This document shows positions 21,773-31,449 of a stretch of 64,000 nucleotides of DNA, in pieces. This stretch comes from Pseudoalteromonas sp. P1-9 (GTDB taxonomy: Bacteria; Pseudomonadota; Gammaproteobacteria; Enterobacterales; Alteromonadaceae), in assembly GCF_001399975.1 (NCBI RefSeq), contig NZ_LKBD01000017.1:26519-90518 (forward strand), given 5' to 3'. The position numbers were made by a program, and so were the translations under genes. How positions within the stretch are numbered: position 1 is the first letter of the stretch; the number at the start of each line of letters is the position of its first letter. Below the pieces are notes generated by a model. It was not told where the DNA came from and did not search any database. It worked only from the letters and a program-made list of their open reading frames with translations.

Positions 21773-21793
21773 AGGCTATACTAGATATAGCCT
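21773..21793 (-). terminator. Hairpin between fldA and fur
   Basis: The perfect 8-bp stem AGGCTATA/TATAGCCT with a 5-base loop lies 8 bases after the fldA stop. It has no T tract on either side, so it may be an mRNA 3' stabiliser or processing site rather than an intrinsic terminator. Confidence 0.45.
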
Positions 21794-21801
21794 AATGTAA
21801 A

Positions 21802-22329
21802 TTAATCTTCTAATTCTGCCAAGCACATTTCATCATACACTTGAGCACACCAATCCTTAATGCGCTTTTCTGTTAGTTCAGGCTGACGGTCTTCATCAAT
21901 ACCTAAACCAACAAAGTGGTTATCATCAACTAATGCTTTTGACGCTTCAAATTCATAACCTTCAGTCGACCAATGGCCAACAACAATAGCGCCACGTTCA
22001 GTAACGATATCGTTAATCATGCCCATAGCGTCAAGGAAGTACTCGGCGTAATCTTCTTGGTCGCCGCAGCCAAAAATAGCAACTAGCTTACCGTCGAAGC
22101 TAATTTCTTCCAGTTCAGGGAAGAAATCATCCCAATCGCATTGCGCTTCGCCGTAATACCAAGTCGGGATACCAAATAAAATTAAATCAAATTCAGCAAT
22201 GTCCTCTTTTGAGCTTTTAGCGATGTCATGAACATCCACCATTTTCTTACCTAGCTCTTTTTGAATTAGCTTGGCGACGTGCTCTGTATTACCTGTATCA
22301 CTACCAAAAAAAATGCCTACGCTTGCCAT
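21802..22329 (-). CDS. fldA: Flavodoxin
   Basis: A 175-residue FMN electron carrier that replaces ferredoxin in reductive reactions. The FMN phosphate loop GSDTGNTEHVAK starts near residue 9. The isoalloxazine loops are PTWYYGEAQCDWDDF and GCGDQEDYAEYF, with Trp and Tyr in the stacking positions. The length fits the long-chain flavodoxins. It lies 6 bases after ybfE and upstream of fur on the same strand. Confidence 0.97.
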   Translation of the reverse strand: MASVGIFFGSDTGNTEHVAKLIQKELGKKMVDVHDIAKSSKEDIAEFDLILFGIPTWYYGEAQCDWDDFFPELEEISFDGKLVAIFGCGDQEDYAEYFLDAMGMINDIVTERGAIVVGHWSTEGYEFEASKALVDDNHFVGLGIDEDRQPELTEKRIKDWCAQVYDEMCLAELED

Positions 22330-22335
22330 AGTTTA

Positions 22336-22614
22336 TTACCTTTTTGTCGCTAATTTCTCTTGTAATATAATTTCTATTAATGCGCTTCGACTCACGTTCT
22401 GCTCTTCAGCCATATCATTTAATGCTTGATATAGCTCTGAAGACACCTTGAATTCGACGCGTTTTAAACCACGTGCTTTATCACGTTTAAGCTGATTACG
22501 CTTATTGATTTTAAGCTGTAATTCTCGTGGTAAGGGGTTGGTTTTTGGACGCCCCGGTCGCTTATCGTGTTCAAATAAGTCTCGGGTCGTTCTGTCAGAT
22601 TCCGCTTTGGCCAT
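22336..22614 (-). CDS. ybfE: LexA-regulated ribbon-helix-helix-like protein YbfE
   Basis: 92 residues beginning MAKAESDRTTRDLFEHDK, which aligns closely with E. coli YbfE. It continues with the basic RPGRPKTNPL segment and a C-terminal ribbon-helix-helix-like part (VEFKVSSELYQALNDMAEEQNVSRSALIEII). I chose ATG 22614 because the similarity begins there; a longer frame reaches up to 22698 but overlaps the upstream gene. E. coli ybfE is a LexA target; I saw no LexA box upstream here. The start codon overlaps the stop of the upstream gene (TAATG). Confidence 0.93.
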   Translation of the reverse strand: MAKAESDRTTRDLFEHDKRPGRPKTNPLPRELQLKINKRNQLKRDKARGLKRVEFKVSSELYQALNDMAEEQNVSRSALIEIILQEKLATKR

Positions 22615-22835
22615 TATCCAACTCCAGCACCTTGCCAAAATACCTGAATAAGCCCTTTCGCAATAAACCCAGAACAGCCTAAAAACAGCACTAACCAAAC
22701 GACGTAACGCCCAAATTTAGGAACGTCACCTTTTTTTAAAACGTCTTGGATTGCCATACCGATTAAAAAGAATATTCCGGCTAAGCCGAAATAGAGTCCA
22801 AGTATATCAATACCATCTAATAATTTATCTAACAT
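22614..22835 (-). CDS. DUF2788 small membrane protein
   Basis: About 73 residues from ATG 22835 (MLDKLLDGIDILGLYFGLAG). Two membrane helices flank a short polar loop (QDVLKKGDVPKFGRY), the pattern of DUF2788, which is commonly found between ybfE and ybfF in Alteromonadales and Vibrionales. Function is unknown. It is coupled to ybfE by a one-base TAATG overlap. An extension up to 22868 is possible but starts with an unlikely Arg-rich stretch. Confidence 0.85.
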   Translation of the reverse strand: MLDKLLDGIDILGLYFGLAGIFFLIGMAIQDVLKKGDVPKFGRYVVWLVLFLGCSGFIAKGLIQVFWQGAGVG

Positions 22836-23177
22836 TATTATTCTGTATCTGCGCGAAAACGGCCGCAACTATAGCATAGTAAGCCGTTAAATACATTATC
22901 AAAGATCAAAAATAGTACCACTTTAAAAAGTGTGGTTTTTACGGCTAACAAAATCACAAATAAGTAAATCCGCTTGGTGTGTTTTTGTTTTGTATTTAAA
23001 GCATTTTAGTGTGTTTTGTAAATTTCGCGTACGCTAATAACATCACGTATAAAAGCGTGAATTTAGTGAATGTAATGAATAGCAATTTACTAAATGTATA
23101 AGACATGGAGGGGAAAAGAACCTAACGAATCGTTTGCATGTTAAAAACAGCTAGGCTCTTTATAAAAACAAAACTAA
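22836..23177. other. Gene-free AT-rich stretch between DUF2788 and ybfF
   Basis: 342 bases without a convincing gene. It must hold the promoter for DUF2788-ybfE-fldA and the 3' end of the ybfF transcript. Near 23128-23162 an imperfect stem, AGAACCTA with TAGGCTCT, around a long loop and with a T-rich end on the minus strand, could be the ybfF terminator. Nothing else stands out. Confidence 0.4.
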
Positions 23178-23948
23178 TTAATCCGCACTTAAAAACTGTG
23201 CTATTGCCAAATTCACTTGGCTTGGTTTTTCAGCATGTAACCAGTGACCTGCACCTGCGATGATCTTGGCTTTCGCATTTGGGAAAAGCGCGGCAATTTC
23301 ACCGCGATGGGCTTCTAAAATGTAGTCTGAGTTAGCACCTTTTATAAATAAGGTTGGCTTTTTAAAGGCATCACCTTGCGGCTTATCTAATATATTATCG
23401 TACGATGCAATTAATTGAGACAAATTAAAGCGCCATGCAAACCCGCTATCTGTTTTTGCGAGGCTCTTTAATAAAAATTGCCTAATACCAGCCTCATGAA
23501 TGTACTCTGCCAATTGTTTATCGGCGTCGCTGCGGTTTGTGATTGCCTGTAAATCAACATTATTTAATCCATTAAATACTTGTTGATGACGCGGTGAATA
23601 TTTAGTTGGCGCGATATCAAGTACAACTAATTTTTCCACACGGTTACTATTAGTTAACGCCATTTGCATTGCGACTTTGCCCCCCATAGAGTGACCAATC
23701 ACAATTGCACGGGAAATAGTTAACTCATCTAGCAGTTTAAAAACATCATCTGCCATCGCATTGTATGTCATTTCGCTATGGTGAAATGACTGTCCGTGAT
23801 TACGTAAATCAATGTTGATTACACAATTTTGTTCGCTTAGGGGTTTTGCGATTACATTTAAGTTTTCTTTTGAACCAAATAGTCCATGAATAATGACAAT
23901 TGGCAGTGCGTCGGTTTTCTCACCTAGCTGATTGTAATTTAATTGCAT
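23178..23948 (-). CDS. ybfF: Alpha/beta-hydrolase esterase YbfF
   Basis: A 256-residue acyl-ester hydrolase. The oxyanion-side HGLFGSKEN block begins near residue 21, the nucleophile elbow is GHSMGG with Ser87, the acid is expected in the region after LFIKGANSDYI, and the catalytic His is in AGAGHWLHAEKP. E. coli YbfF hydrolyses short acyl and acyl-CoA esters; the natural substrate is unclear. It is divergent from seqA, as in E. coli. Confidence 0.94.
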   Translation of the reverse strand: MQLNYNQLGEKTDALPIVIIHGLFGSKENLNVIAKPLSEQNCVINIDLRNHGQSFHHSEMTYNAMADDVFKLLDELTISRAIVIGHSMGGKVAMQMALTNSNRVEKLVVLDIAPTKYSPRHQQVFNGLNNVDLQAITNRSDADKQLAEYIHEAGIRQFLLKSLAKTDSGFAWRFNLSQLIASYDNILDKPQGDAFKKPTLFIKGANSDYILEAHRGEIAALFPNAKAKIIAGAGHWLHAEKPSQVNLAIAQFLSAD

Positions 23949-24080
23949 AGGAGTCGCTAAACTAATGTAAAAGCTGCATTGTGCCGAGTGAAACTTGAAA
24001 AAGCAAACATAGAGAAATGAATTTAAACTGGGTATACTATGCGGGATTTTTGCTAAATTCGTCTAACAATTAGGATAACC

Positions 24081-24608
24081 ATGAAAAAAATCGAAATCGA
24101 CGACGAGTTATATCAGTATATAGCAAGTAATACGCAGAGTATTGGTGAAAGTGCATCGCAAATATTGCGCCGTTTGTTACAGCTGGATACGGAACTCCCA
24201 GAAAAGGCAGTAACAGAAACACAAGAAGAGGCGCCAGAAGCCACCAAACCAGAACAAAAAGAACATAAATGCGACAACGTATTTAATATTCTTAATAAAG
24301 AAGAGTTGGCAATGCAAAAAGGCGTAGTTGGCCGCTTTTTGTTTATTCTTTCCGCGCTGCACCGTACACATAAAGGTATTTTTAATCGTGTACTTGATAT
24401 TAAAGGGCGCGACCGTATTTATTTTGCAACCAATAAAGAAGATTTGATTGCATCGGGTAGCAGTACTAACCCAAAAAATATTATGGATAGTGGCTATTGG
24501 GTTATGACTAACTCAAACACGACACGTAAAAAAATGATGGTTCACGAAGTTGCCATATCATTAGGCTATAGTGAAGAAGAAGCCGAAAAGCTACGCGATT
24601 ACTTATAA
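24081..24608 (+). CDS. seqA: Negative modulator of replication initiation SeqA
   Basis: 175 residues. SeqA binds hemimethylated GATC clusters and sequesters oriC and new forks. The N-terminal oligomerisation domain ([33 protein letters not shown]) is joined by an acidic Glu/Pro/Lys linker (about residues 40-65) to the C-terminal DNA-binding domain ([26 protein letters not shown]). Its presence implies a Dam-methylating host. pgm follows after 18 bases, the E. coli arrangement. Confidence 0.97.
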   Translation: MKKIEIDDELYQYIASNTQSIGESASQILRRLLQLDTELPEKAVTETQEEAPEATKPEQKEHKCDNVFNILNKEELAMQKGVVGRFLFILSALHRTHKGIFNRVLDIKGRDRIYFATNKEDLIASGSSTNPKNIMDSGYWVMTNSNTTRKKMMVHEVAISLGYSEEEAEKLRDYL

Positions 24609-24626
24609 ATATATTGAAGGTGAATC

Positions 24627-26267
24627 ATGGCAAACCATGAAAGAGCAGGACAGCGCGCCGTACAATCTGACTTAGTCAACATTCCTAAACTGATGTCAGC
24701 TTATTATTTGTATGAACCAGATATTGAGCAAAACCCAGAGCAAGCCGTTGCGTTTGGCACATCAGGGCACCGCGGGTGTTCGTTAGACACAAAATTCAAC
24801 GAGTCTCATATATTGGCGATCACCCAAGCGATTTGTGATTACCGCAAACAAAACAATATCTTTGGCCCACTGTTTTTAGGCAAAGATACGCATGCGTTAT
24901 CAGAAGCAGCGTTTAACTCTGCAATTGAAGTTTTAGTTGCGAACGAAGTACAAGTCGTAACACAAGAGAATGATGATTTTACGCCGACCCCTGTCATTAG
25001 TCATGCGATTGTAACGCACAATAAAACGCACAGTGCTGAACTTGCTGATGGCATAGTGATTACACCTTCACACAACCCGCCACAGGATGGTGGTTTCAAG
25101 TACAACCCGCCAAATGGCGGTCCTGCTGATACCGAGATTACTAAATGGATTGAAAATAGAGCAAACCAATTATTAATTGAAGACTTGGTTGAAGTTGAGC
25201 TGTTTCCATTTGTAAAAGCAAAACGCTCAGGCTTTATTCAATACCAAGACTTAATGACACCGTATATTGACGATTTGGCTAACATTATTGATATGCAGGC
25301 AATCAGTAAAGCGGGCATTAAAATTGGCGTTGATCCACTTGGTGGCTCTGGTATTAACTTTTGGCCACTCATTGCAGAAAAATACAATCTTGATATTACT
25401 GTGGTTAACGAGCAAATCGACCCACAATTTTCGTTTATGTCGTTAGATAAAGACGGCAAAATTCGTATGGATTGTTCATCGCCACACGCAATGGCAAGCC
25501 TAATTGCCATGAAAGATAAGTTTGATATTGCGGTGGGTAATGATCCTGATTATGACCGCCACGGCATTGTAACGCCCGACGGTTTAATGAACCCGAACCA
25601 TTATTTAGCTGTTGCGATTGATTACCTTATTAGCCATCGCCCAGATTGGCCTACCAACCCGAAAGTTGGTAAAACTTTAGTATCAAGCGGCATGATTGAT
25701 AAAGTCGTCGCCAAGCACGGTCGTGAAGTATTTGAAGTGCCTGTGGGCTTTAAATGGTTCGTTGATGGTTTACTAGAATCAAGTTTACTATTTGGCGGCG
25801 AAGAAAGTGCAGGTGCTGCATTTTTACGACGTGACGGTAACGTATGGGAAACCGATAAAGACGGCTTTATTTTAGCTTTACTAGCCGCTGAAATTTTAGC
25901 AGTTACTGGTAAAACACCAAGTCAGCATTATAAAGCACTTACTGACGAATTCGGTGCGCCACTTTATAAACGCTTAGATGCTCCTGCAAATACGGCGCAA
26001 AAAGCCAAGCTGTCAAAACTATCAGCAGAGGATGTGAGTGCAAATACCTTAGCAGGTGATGAAATTACCGCAAAGCTAACTCACGCACCGGGTAACGGCG
26101 CGGCAATTGGTGGCTTAAAAGTAACAACCGCTAATGGCTGGTTTGCTGCCCGTCCTTCAGGTACCGAAGATATCTATAAAATTTACCTTGAATCGTTTGT
26201 CTCTGAGGCACATTTAAACGAGCTTGAAACTGAAGCCATCGCTTTAGTTAATTCAGTAATTTCATAA
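24627..26267 (+). CDS. pgm: Phosphoglucomutase (alpha-D-glucose specific)
   Basis: A 546-residue enzyme interconverting glucose 1-phosphate and glucose 6-phosphate. The phosphoserine loop is [11 protein letters not shown] (Ser near residue 148), the metal loop [10 protein letters not shown], the sugar loop GGEESAGA, and the phosphate-binding loop [12 protein letters not shown]. It is co-transcribed with seqA and ends in a strong terminator. Confidence 0.98.
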   Translation: MANHERAGQRAVQSDLVNIPKLMSAYYLYEPDIEQNPEQAVAFGTSGHRGCSLDTKFNESHILAITQAICDYRKQNNIFGPLFLGKDTHALSEAAFNSAIEVLVANEVQVVTQENDDFTPTPVISHAIVTHNKTHSAELADGIVITPSHNPPQDGGFKYNPPNGGPADTEITKWIENRANQLLIEDLVEVELFPFVKAKRSGFIQYQDLMTPYIDDLANIIDMQAISKAGIKIGVDPLGGSGINFWPLIAEKYNLDITVVNEQIDPQFSFMSLDKDGKIRMDCSSPHAMASLIAMKDKFDIAVGNDPDYDRHGIVTPDGLMNPNHYLAVAIDYLISHRPDWPTNPKVGKTLVSSGMIDKVVAKHGREVFEVPVGFKWFVDGLLESSLLFGGEESAGAAFLRRDGNVWETDKDGFILALLAAEILAVTGKTPSQHYKALTDEFGAPLYKRLDAPANTAQKAKLSKLSAEDVSANTLAGDEITAKLTHAPGNGAAIGGLKVTTANGWFAARPSGTEDIYKIYLESFVSEAHLNELETEAIALVNSVIS

Positions 26268-26283
26268 CATTATTAGAATTTTT

Positions 26284-26307
26284 AAAAGGCGGTTTACCGC
26301 CTTTTTT
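26284..26307 (+). terminator. pgm terminator
   Basis: The 9-bp stem AAAAGGCGG/CCGCCTTTT with a TTTA loop is followed by six T in total. It lies 17 bases after the pgm stop. Confidence 0.9.
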
Positions 26308-26325
26308 ATTATGTAAAAAACAAAG

Positions 26326-27369
26326 ATGAGTACTATGACAACAACAAATCTAGCAACTTCAGGCGATTTTTTATCAATTACCCGTAATCATGAGTGGCAT
26401 TTAGATCCTTTTGAGTTCACTTTAGATAACGGCACTCATGTTAGCGTTAAAGATACAGGCGTAATTGAATTTACTCCAACTAGCTATGGCAAAAAAGACA
26501 TTGTGTTATCGTCAGCTGTACATGGCAATGAAACAGCGCCTATTGAAATTTGCGATGAGCTTATCCAAAACATTATCAAGGGTAAATTAACCCTAGTACA
26601 CCGTGTGCTGTTTATTTTTGGTAACCCTGCGTCGATAAATATTGCGAAGCGTTTTGTTGAAGAAAACCTCAATCGTTTATTTTGTGGTGCACACAAAGCA
26701 GGTGAGCAGAATAATGAGAAAATACGTGCGGCAAAACTCGAAAACTACGTAAGTGATTTCTTTAATAAAGAAGCCGCTGAAGACAGAAAACGTATCCATT
26801 ATGACTTACACACAGCCATTCGTGATTCTAAGAATGAAAAATTCGCGGTATACCCATTTTTACACGGTAAACCGTGGAAAAAAGAAGAATTGAGCTTTTT
26901 ATTAAGCTGTGGAGTTAATACTGTGATGATGATGAAGTCTGCAGCAACCACATTTAGCTATTTTTCTAGCAGCACCTTTGGTGCTGATGCGTTCACTATC
27001 GAACTAGGTAAAGTAAGGCCGTTTGGCGAAAATGATATGTCACGCTTTGAAAAAGCTAAACAGAGCTTGACTCAACTGATCTCTCAACACGAAATGCAAT
27101 ATCCAGAGTTTAACTTTGATGACTTTGAGTTGTTCGATGTCTACCGTACTATTAATCGCACAGAGCAAAACTTTAGTTTTCCGTTTAGCGACAGCGCTGC
27201 AAACTTTACCGGCTTTGCAAAAGGAGCGCTATTGGCAACCGACGGCAATACTGAATATTTTGCCGATGTTGATGGCGAAGCCATTATTTTCCCAAATGCA
27301 AAGGTGGCACTTGGCCAACGCGCATTATTGACTGTTATCCCGCTACAAAACAAAACAGATTTTGTATAA
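26326..27369 (+). CDS. astE: Succinylglutamate desuccinylase/aspartoacylase-family hydrolase (AstE-like)
   Basis: 347 residues of the zinc carboxypeptidase-like M14 AstE/ASPA family. Zinc ligands are visible in [10 protein letters not shown] (His and Glu) and in YDLHTAIR (His), with the Arg of the NLNRLF block typical of the substrate site. The length and sequence fit AstE, the last step of the arginine succinyltransferase pathway. No other ast gene is nearby, so the gene is separated from the pathway here. ATG 26326 is used; ATG 26335 is also possible. Confidence 0.85.
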   Translation: MSTMTTTNLATSGDFLSITRNHEWHLDPFEFTLDNGTHVSVKDTGVIEFTPTSYGKKDIVLSSAVHGNETAPIEICDELIQNIIKGKLTLVHRVLFIFGNPASINIAKRFVEENLNRLFCGAHKAGEQNNEKIRAAKLENYVSDFFNKEAAEDRKRIHYDLHTAIRDSKNEKFAVYPFLHGKPWKKEELSFLLSCGVNTVMMMKSAATTFSYFSSSTFGADAFTIELGKVRPFGENDMSRFEKAKQSLTQLISQHEMQYPEFNFDDFELFDVYRTINRTEQNFSFPFSDSAANFTGFAKGALLATDGNTEYFADVDGEAIIFPNAKVALGQRALLTVIPLQNKTDFV

Positions 27370-27388
27370 ATATCTTGCCACGCCTTTT

Positions 27389-27420
27389 CGGATATTCAGC
27401 TAAAATTAGTTGAATATCCG
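27389..27420 (+). terminator. Hairpin after astE
   Basis: A 10-bp perfect stem (CGGATATTCA/TGAATATCCG) with a nested CTAA/TTAG pair ends 1 base before the LiuR-like palindrome. Only three T follow, so it would be a weak terminator. Confidence 0.5.
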
Positions 27421-27436
27421 TTTACGTTAACGTAAA
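27421..27436 (+). promoter_or_regulatory. Candidate LiuR operator upstream of the bkd operon
   Basis: TTTACGTTAACGTAAA is a perfect 16-bp palindrome. It fits, from memory, the consensus proposed for LiuR, the MerR-family regulator of branched-chain amino acid breakdown in gammaproteobacteria. It lies about 220 bases upstream of the E1-alpha start, in the 288-base region that must contain the operon promoter. Confidence 0.65.
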
Positions 27437-27657
27437 GTCGAGCTAACTTTAATTTAATATCAGTCCAATTTATGGGTGATATGTACTAATCATACCAGTC
27501 ATTTGCATAAATTAGTTATTTAATGGTTAATGTTAGTTGAATTGATGCATTTATTTCAAATAACCTAGCTGTTATGCGTATCTCAACGTACTGCTAATTA
27601 TGTTGCTAAATTGGATATTTACTCATTTTTAAAGCGCTACATCATTAGAGGTAAGCT

Positions 27658-28872
27658 ATGACGAACCCGCAAAATGTGTCGTTAAATGCGTCAAAGGAAC
27701 TCGAGTTTATCGATCCATCCGCATTAGACATACCTACCGTTAGTTTATTAGATGAAAACGGTCATTTAGTAAAAGGCGCGGTAGATCCAAACATTGATAA
27801 AGACACTGCACTAAAAATTTACAAAACCATGCGATTCATCCGTGCGTTAGATGAACGTATGCAAGCAGCCCAACGCCAAGGTCGCGTTTCGTTCTATATG
27901 CAATGTTTAGGTGAAGAAGGCGCAGTTACGGCCAGTGCCGCAGCGCTAAAAGACAGCGATATGATTATGGCGCAGTATCGCGAGCAAGCCGCACTGCGTT
28001 ATCGCGGTTTTAGCTTAGAGCAGTTTATGAACCAAATGTTCTCTAACGAGAAAGATTTGGGTAAAGGTCGTCAAATGCCAATTCACTATGGTTCAAAAGA
28101 ATTGCACTACATGACTATTTCATCGCCGCTTGGAACGCAAATTCCACAGGCAACAGGCTATGCGTATTCGCAAAAAATTCCGCACATCAATGCACAATCG
28201 GGTGAGCTTGATTCTGAAATTGATAACATCACGTTATGCTATTTTGGCGAAGGTGCTGCATCTGAAGGTGACTTTCACGCGGGCTTGAATATGGCTGCAG
28301 TGTTAAAAGCGCCGGTTATCTTTTTTGCACGTAATAATGGTTATGCAATTTCGACACCGGCAGACGAGCAATTTGCAGGCGATGGTATTGCCAGTCGCGG
28401 TGTTGGTTATGGCATAAAAACAATTCGTGTTGATGGTGCAGATGCGCTTGCAGTTTACGCTGCGACGCAAAAAGCGCGTCAATACAGTGTGGAAAAGGGT
28501 GAACCAGTATTAATTGAATCGATTGCATATCGCTTAGGTGCGCACTCGACGTCGGATGACCCAACGGGCTATCGTTCAAAAGAAGAAGAAAGCACCAATA
28601 CGAAATGCCCAATTCAACGCTTTAAAGGCTACTTATTAAGCAAAGGTTGGTTAGACGAAGCGCAAGATAACGCTGAAGATGAAAGCTTGCGTGAAGCGAT
28701 TTTAGACGCTGTAAAAGTAGCTGAAAAAGTGGCTAAGCCACCGATTGAAGATTTAGTTACAGATGTGTACGACACACCAATTCCATTACTTGAAAAACAA
28801 CTCGAAGCATTAAAAGAGCATGTAAAAGCGCATCCAGACGCTTACCCGACAACCGCAGGGAGAATCAAATAA
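27658..28872 (+). CDS. bkdA1: Branched-chain 2-oxoacid dehydrogenase E1 component, alpha subunit
   Basis: 404 residues. Together with the next gene it forms the thiamine-diphosphate E1 that decarboxylates 2-oxo acids from Val, Leu and Ile. The TPP-binding stretch ([20 protein letters not shown] then ARNNGYAI) lies at about residues 195-230, and [16 protein letters not shown] matches the phosphorylation-loop region of BCKDH E1-alpha. The length with an N-terminal extension of about 60 residues fits the BCKDH rather than the pyruvate enzyme. The ATG of the next gene begins at the last base of its stop codon (TAATG). The upstream LiuR-like site supports the branched-chain role. Confidence 0.93.
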   Translation: MTNPQNVSLNASKELEFIDPSALDIPTVSLLDENGHLVKGAVDPNIDKDTALKIYKTMRFIRALDERMQAAQRQGRVSFYMQCLGEEGAVTASAAALKDSDMIMAQYREQAALRYRGFSLEQFMNQMFSNEKDLGKGRQMPIHYGSKELHYMTISSPLGTQIPQATGYAYSQKIPHINAQSGELDSEIDNITLCYFGEGAASEGDFHAGLNMAAVLKAPVIFFARNNGYAISTPADEQFAGDGIASRGVGYGIKTIRVDGADALAVYAATQKARQYSVEKGEPVLIESIAYRLGAHSTSDDPTGYRSKEEESTNTKCPIQRFKGYLLSKGWLDEAQDNAEDESLREAILDAVKVAEKVAKPPIEDLVTDVYDTPIPLLEKQLEALKEHVKAHPDAYPTTAGRIK

Positions 28873-29849
28873 TGGCACAAATGAATATGTTACAAGCGAT
28901 TAATTCTGCGCTTGATATTTCAATGTCGGAACATCCACTTGCCTGTATTTTTGGTGAAGATGTGGGTTATTTTGGTGGTGTATTCCGTGCTACCAGTGGC
29001 TTACAAGAAAAATACGGTAAACATCGTGTGTTTAACACGCCGCTTACAGAGCAAGGTATTTTAGGTTTTGCTAACGGTTTAGCGGCAGCAGGTGCACCTG
29101 CCATCGCAGAAATCCAATTTGCTGATTATATTTTCCCAGCGTTTGACCAAATCGTAAACGAGTCTGCAAAGTTCCGTTACCGCAGTGGTAATGAATTTAA
29201 CGTAGGTAAACTGACTATTCGTACGCCATACGGTGGCGGTATCGCGGGCGGTTTATACCACTCTCAATCGCCAGAAGCATATTTTGCTCATACACCAGGG
29301 TTAAAATTAGTTGTGCCACGCAATGCGTACCAAGCAAAAGGTTTGTTACGCGCATGTATTAAAGACGATAACCCAGTTATATTCTTTGAGCCTAAGCGTT
29401 TATATCGCGCCTCTATCGGCGATGTGCCAGAAGACGATTTTATTATCCCAATTGGTAAAGCGGAAGTGGTTTCTGAAGGTTCAGACATCACGCTGCTTGC
29501 ATGGGGCGCACAAATGGAAATCATTGAAAAAGCAGCTGAAATGGCGAAGCAAGATGGCATTAGCTGTGAAGTGATTGATTTACGCAGTATTCAACCTTGG
29601 GATGTTGAAACGGTTGCAAAGTCAGTAACTAAAACAGGGCGCTTACTTATCAGCCATGAAGCACCTGTTACGTGCGGTTTTGGTGCCGAAATTGCTGCAA
29701 CAATCCAGCAAGAGTGTTTCTTACATTTAGAGTCGCCAATTAGTCGCGTATGTGGTTTAGATACACCGTATCCGCTTGCACTGGAAAAAGAATACATTCC
29801 TGATGCATTAAAAGTGTTATCAGCAATTAAGCAGTCAGTGCAGTTTTAA
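28872..29849 (+). CDS. bkdA2: Branched-chain 2-oxoacid dehydrogenase E1 component, beta subunit
   Basis: 325 residues of the transketolase pyrimidine-binding fold that completes the E1 heterotetramer. The family blocks [30 protein letters not shown] and [20 protein letters not shown] are clear. The C-terminal domain carries [11 protein letters not shown] and [16 protein letters not shown]. It starts within the stop of the alpha gene and is 9 bases from the E2 start, so expression is coupled. Confidence 0.95.
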   Translation: MAQMNMLQAINSALDISMSEHPLACIFGEDVGYFGGVFRATSGLQEKYGKHRVFNTPLTEQGILGFANGLAAAGAPAIAEIQFADYIFPAFDQIVNESAKFRYRSGNEFNVGKLTIRTPYGGGIAGGLYHSQSPEAYFAHTPGLKLVVPRNAYQAKGLLRACIKDDNPVIFFEPKRLYRASIGDVPEDDFIIPIGKAEVVSEGSDITLLAWGAQMEIIEKAAEMAKQDGISCEVIDLRSIQPWDVETVAKSVTKTGRLLISHEAPVTCGFGAEIAATIQQECFLHLESPISRVCGLDTPYPLALEKEYIPDALKVLSAIKQSVQF

Positions 29850-29858
29850 GGAGTGGTT

Positions 29859-31412
29859 ATGAGTCAAGATTTTATTTTACCAGACATTGGTGAAGGCATT
29901 GTTGAATGCGAAGTAGTCGAATGGCTTATTAGCGAAGGCGATACAGTAGCTGAAGATCAGCCTATTTGTGATGTAATGACCGATAAGGCACTTGTACAAA
30001 TTCCTGCAGTGCATAATGGTGTGATCACTAAGTTGTATTATCAAAAAGGTGAAATTGCGAAAGTGCATGAGCCGCTTTTCGCAATGGATGTTGATGGTGC
30101 AGCGGCTTCGAGTGCGCCTCAAGAAGCAGCGCCAGAAACGAGCACTGAGCAGCCAGTAGCAAGCGAAGCGCCATCAGGCACCGCACTTGAAGATTTTATT
30201 TTACCGGATATCGGCGAAGGTATTGTTGAGTGTGAAATTGTAGATTGGCTAGTTGCTGAAGGCGATGAAATCAAAGAAGACCAAGCGGTTTGTGATGTAA
30301 TGACAGATAAAGCGCTGGTACAAATTCCTGCTAAACACACGGGCCGAGTAACCAAGCTGTACCATCAAAAAGGTGAGATTGCCAAAGTACATGCGCCGCT
30401 TTTCCAAATGCAGGTTGCCAGTGCACAAGTTATCAATATCCAAGAAAAAGTGGTGAACGCCCAACAAAATGCCTCAGCTAAGCAGGTTGAAGCGACACCA
30501 TCACAAGCTGTTGCCAGCGGCAAAGCCGTTGCTAGCCCTGCGGTACGCCGTTTAGCGCGAGAGCATAACATTGATATTGCGAAAGTGGATGGCTCTGGTA
30601 AAAATGGCCGTGTTTATAAAGATGATATTAAACGTTTTTTAAATGACGGCAGTACAGCGTCTAAGCGTACAGAAGACACTTCGACCCCAGTAGCTACACA
30701 AATGCAAGCAACGCGCGTTGAGCCTATTCGTGGTATGCAAGCTGCGATGGCGAAACAAATGATGGAGTCGGTATCGACCATTCCACATTTCACATTGAGC
30801 GATGAGATTGATTTAACAGAACTTATTAGCTTGCGTAAAAGTCTTAAAGAACAGTATGCAAAGCAGGGCGTTAAGGTCACCATGATGCCGTTCTTTATTA
30901 AGGCATTGTCTTTAGCGTTAAAAGAGTTCCCTGTGATTAATTCGCAAGTTAATGCGGATTGCACAGAGCTTACATACTTCAATGATCACAACATTGGTAT
31001 GGCGGTTGACTCAAAACTTGGCCTGTTAGTACCAAATATCAAATCATGCCAAGCTAAAAACATGGTGGACATTGCCAATGAAGTTTCTCGCTTAACAGAG
31101 CAAGCGCGCGAAGGCCGTGTAACGCCTGCCGATTTAAAAGGCGGCACAATTTCAATTTCAAATATTGGTGCAATTGGTGGCACAACAGCAACACCAATTA
31201 TCAATAAGCCAGAAGTTGCGATTGTGGCGCTCGGTAAACTACAACATTTACCGCGCTTTAATGAAAAAGGTGAGGTTGAATCACGTGCAATTATGCAAAT
31301 ATCATGGTCAGGCGATCACCGCATTATTGATGGTGCAACGATGGCACGATTCAATAACTTGTGGAAACACTATTTGGAAACGCCAAGTGCCATGTTAATG
31401 GCAATGAGCTAA
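29859..31412 (+). CDS. bkdB: Lipoamide acyltransferase E2 of branched-chain 2-oxoacid dehydrogenase, two lipoyl domains
   Basis: 517 residues from ATG 29859, which follows AAGGAG. Two lipoyl domains in tandem (about residues 3-78 and 110-185) each carry the lipoylation motif VMTDKALVQIPA. A peripheral subunit-binding domain (ASPAVRRLAREHNIDIAKVDGSG) lies near residue 225, and the catalytic acyltransferase domain ends with the HRIIDGA active-site motif. Most bacterial BCKDH E2 proteins have one lipoyl domain; two occur in marine gammaproteobacteria. No E3 gene follows, so a shared dihydrolipoamide dehydrogenase must be supplied from elsewhere. Confidence 0.94.
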   Translation: MSQDFILPDIGEGIVECEVVEWLISEGDTVAEDQPICDVMTDKALVQIPAVHNGVITKLYYQKGEIAKVHEPLFAMDVDGAAASSAPQEAAPETSTEQPVASEAPSGTALEDFILPDIGEGIVECEIVDWLVAEGDEIKEDQAVCDVMTDKALVQIPAKHTGRVTKLYHQKGEIAKVHAPLFQMQVASAQVINIQEKVVNAQQNASAKQVEATPSQAVASGKAVASPAVRRLAREHNIDIAKVDGSGKNGRVYKDDIKRFLNDGSTASKRTEDTSTPVATQMQATRVEPIRGMQAAMAKQMMESVSTIPHFTLSDEIDLTELISLRKSLKEQYAKQGVKVTMMPFFIKALSLALKEFPVINSQVNADCTELTYFNDHNIGMAVDSKLGLLVPNIKSCQAKNMVDIANEVSRLTEQAREGRVTPADLKGGTISISNIGAIGGTTATPIINKPEVAIVALGKLQHLPRFNEKGEVESRAIMQISWSGDHRIIDGATMARFNNLWKHYLETPSAMLMAMS

Positions 31413-31415
31413 TAG

Positions 31416-31443
31416 AAAAAAGGGGTCGCATGACCCCTTTTTT
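31416..31443. terminator. Bidirectional terminator after bkdB
   Basis: The stem AAAGGGGTC/GACCCCTTT with a GCAT loop is flanked by A and T runs. It can serve bkdB (+) and the convergent membrane protein gene (-). Confidence 0.88.
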
Positions 31444-31449
31444 AATTGA

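Noticed and set aside
27658..31412. Reading the bkd operon as pyruvate dehydrogenase
   Set aside because: The N-terminal extension and E1-alpha motif pattern fit BCKDH, and the LiuR-like site supports branched-chain use. Substrate is still an inference.
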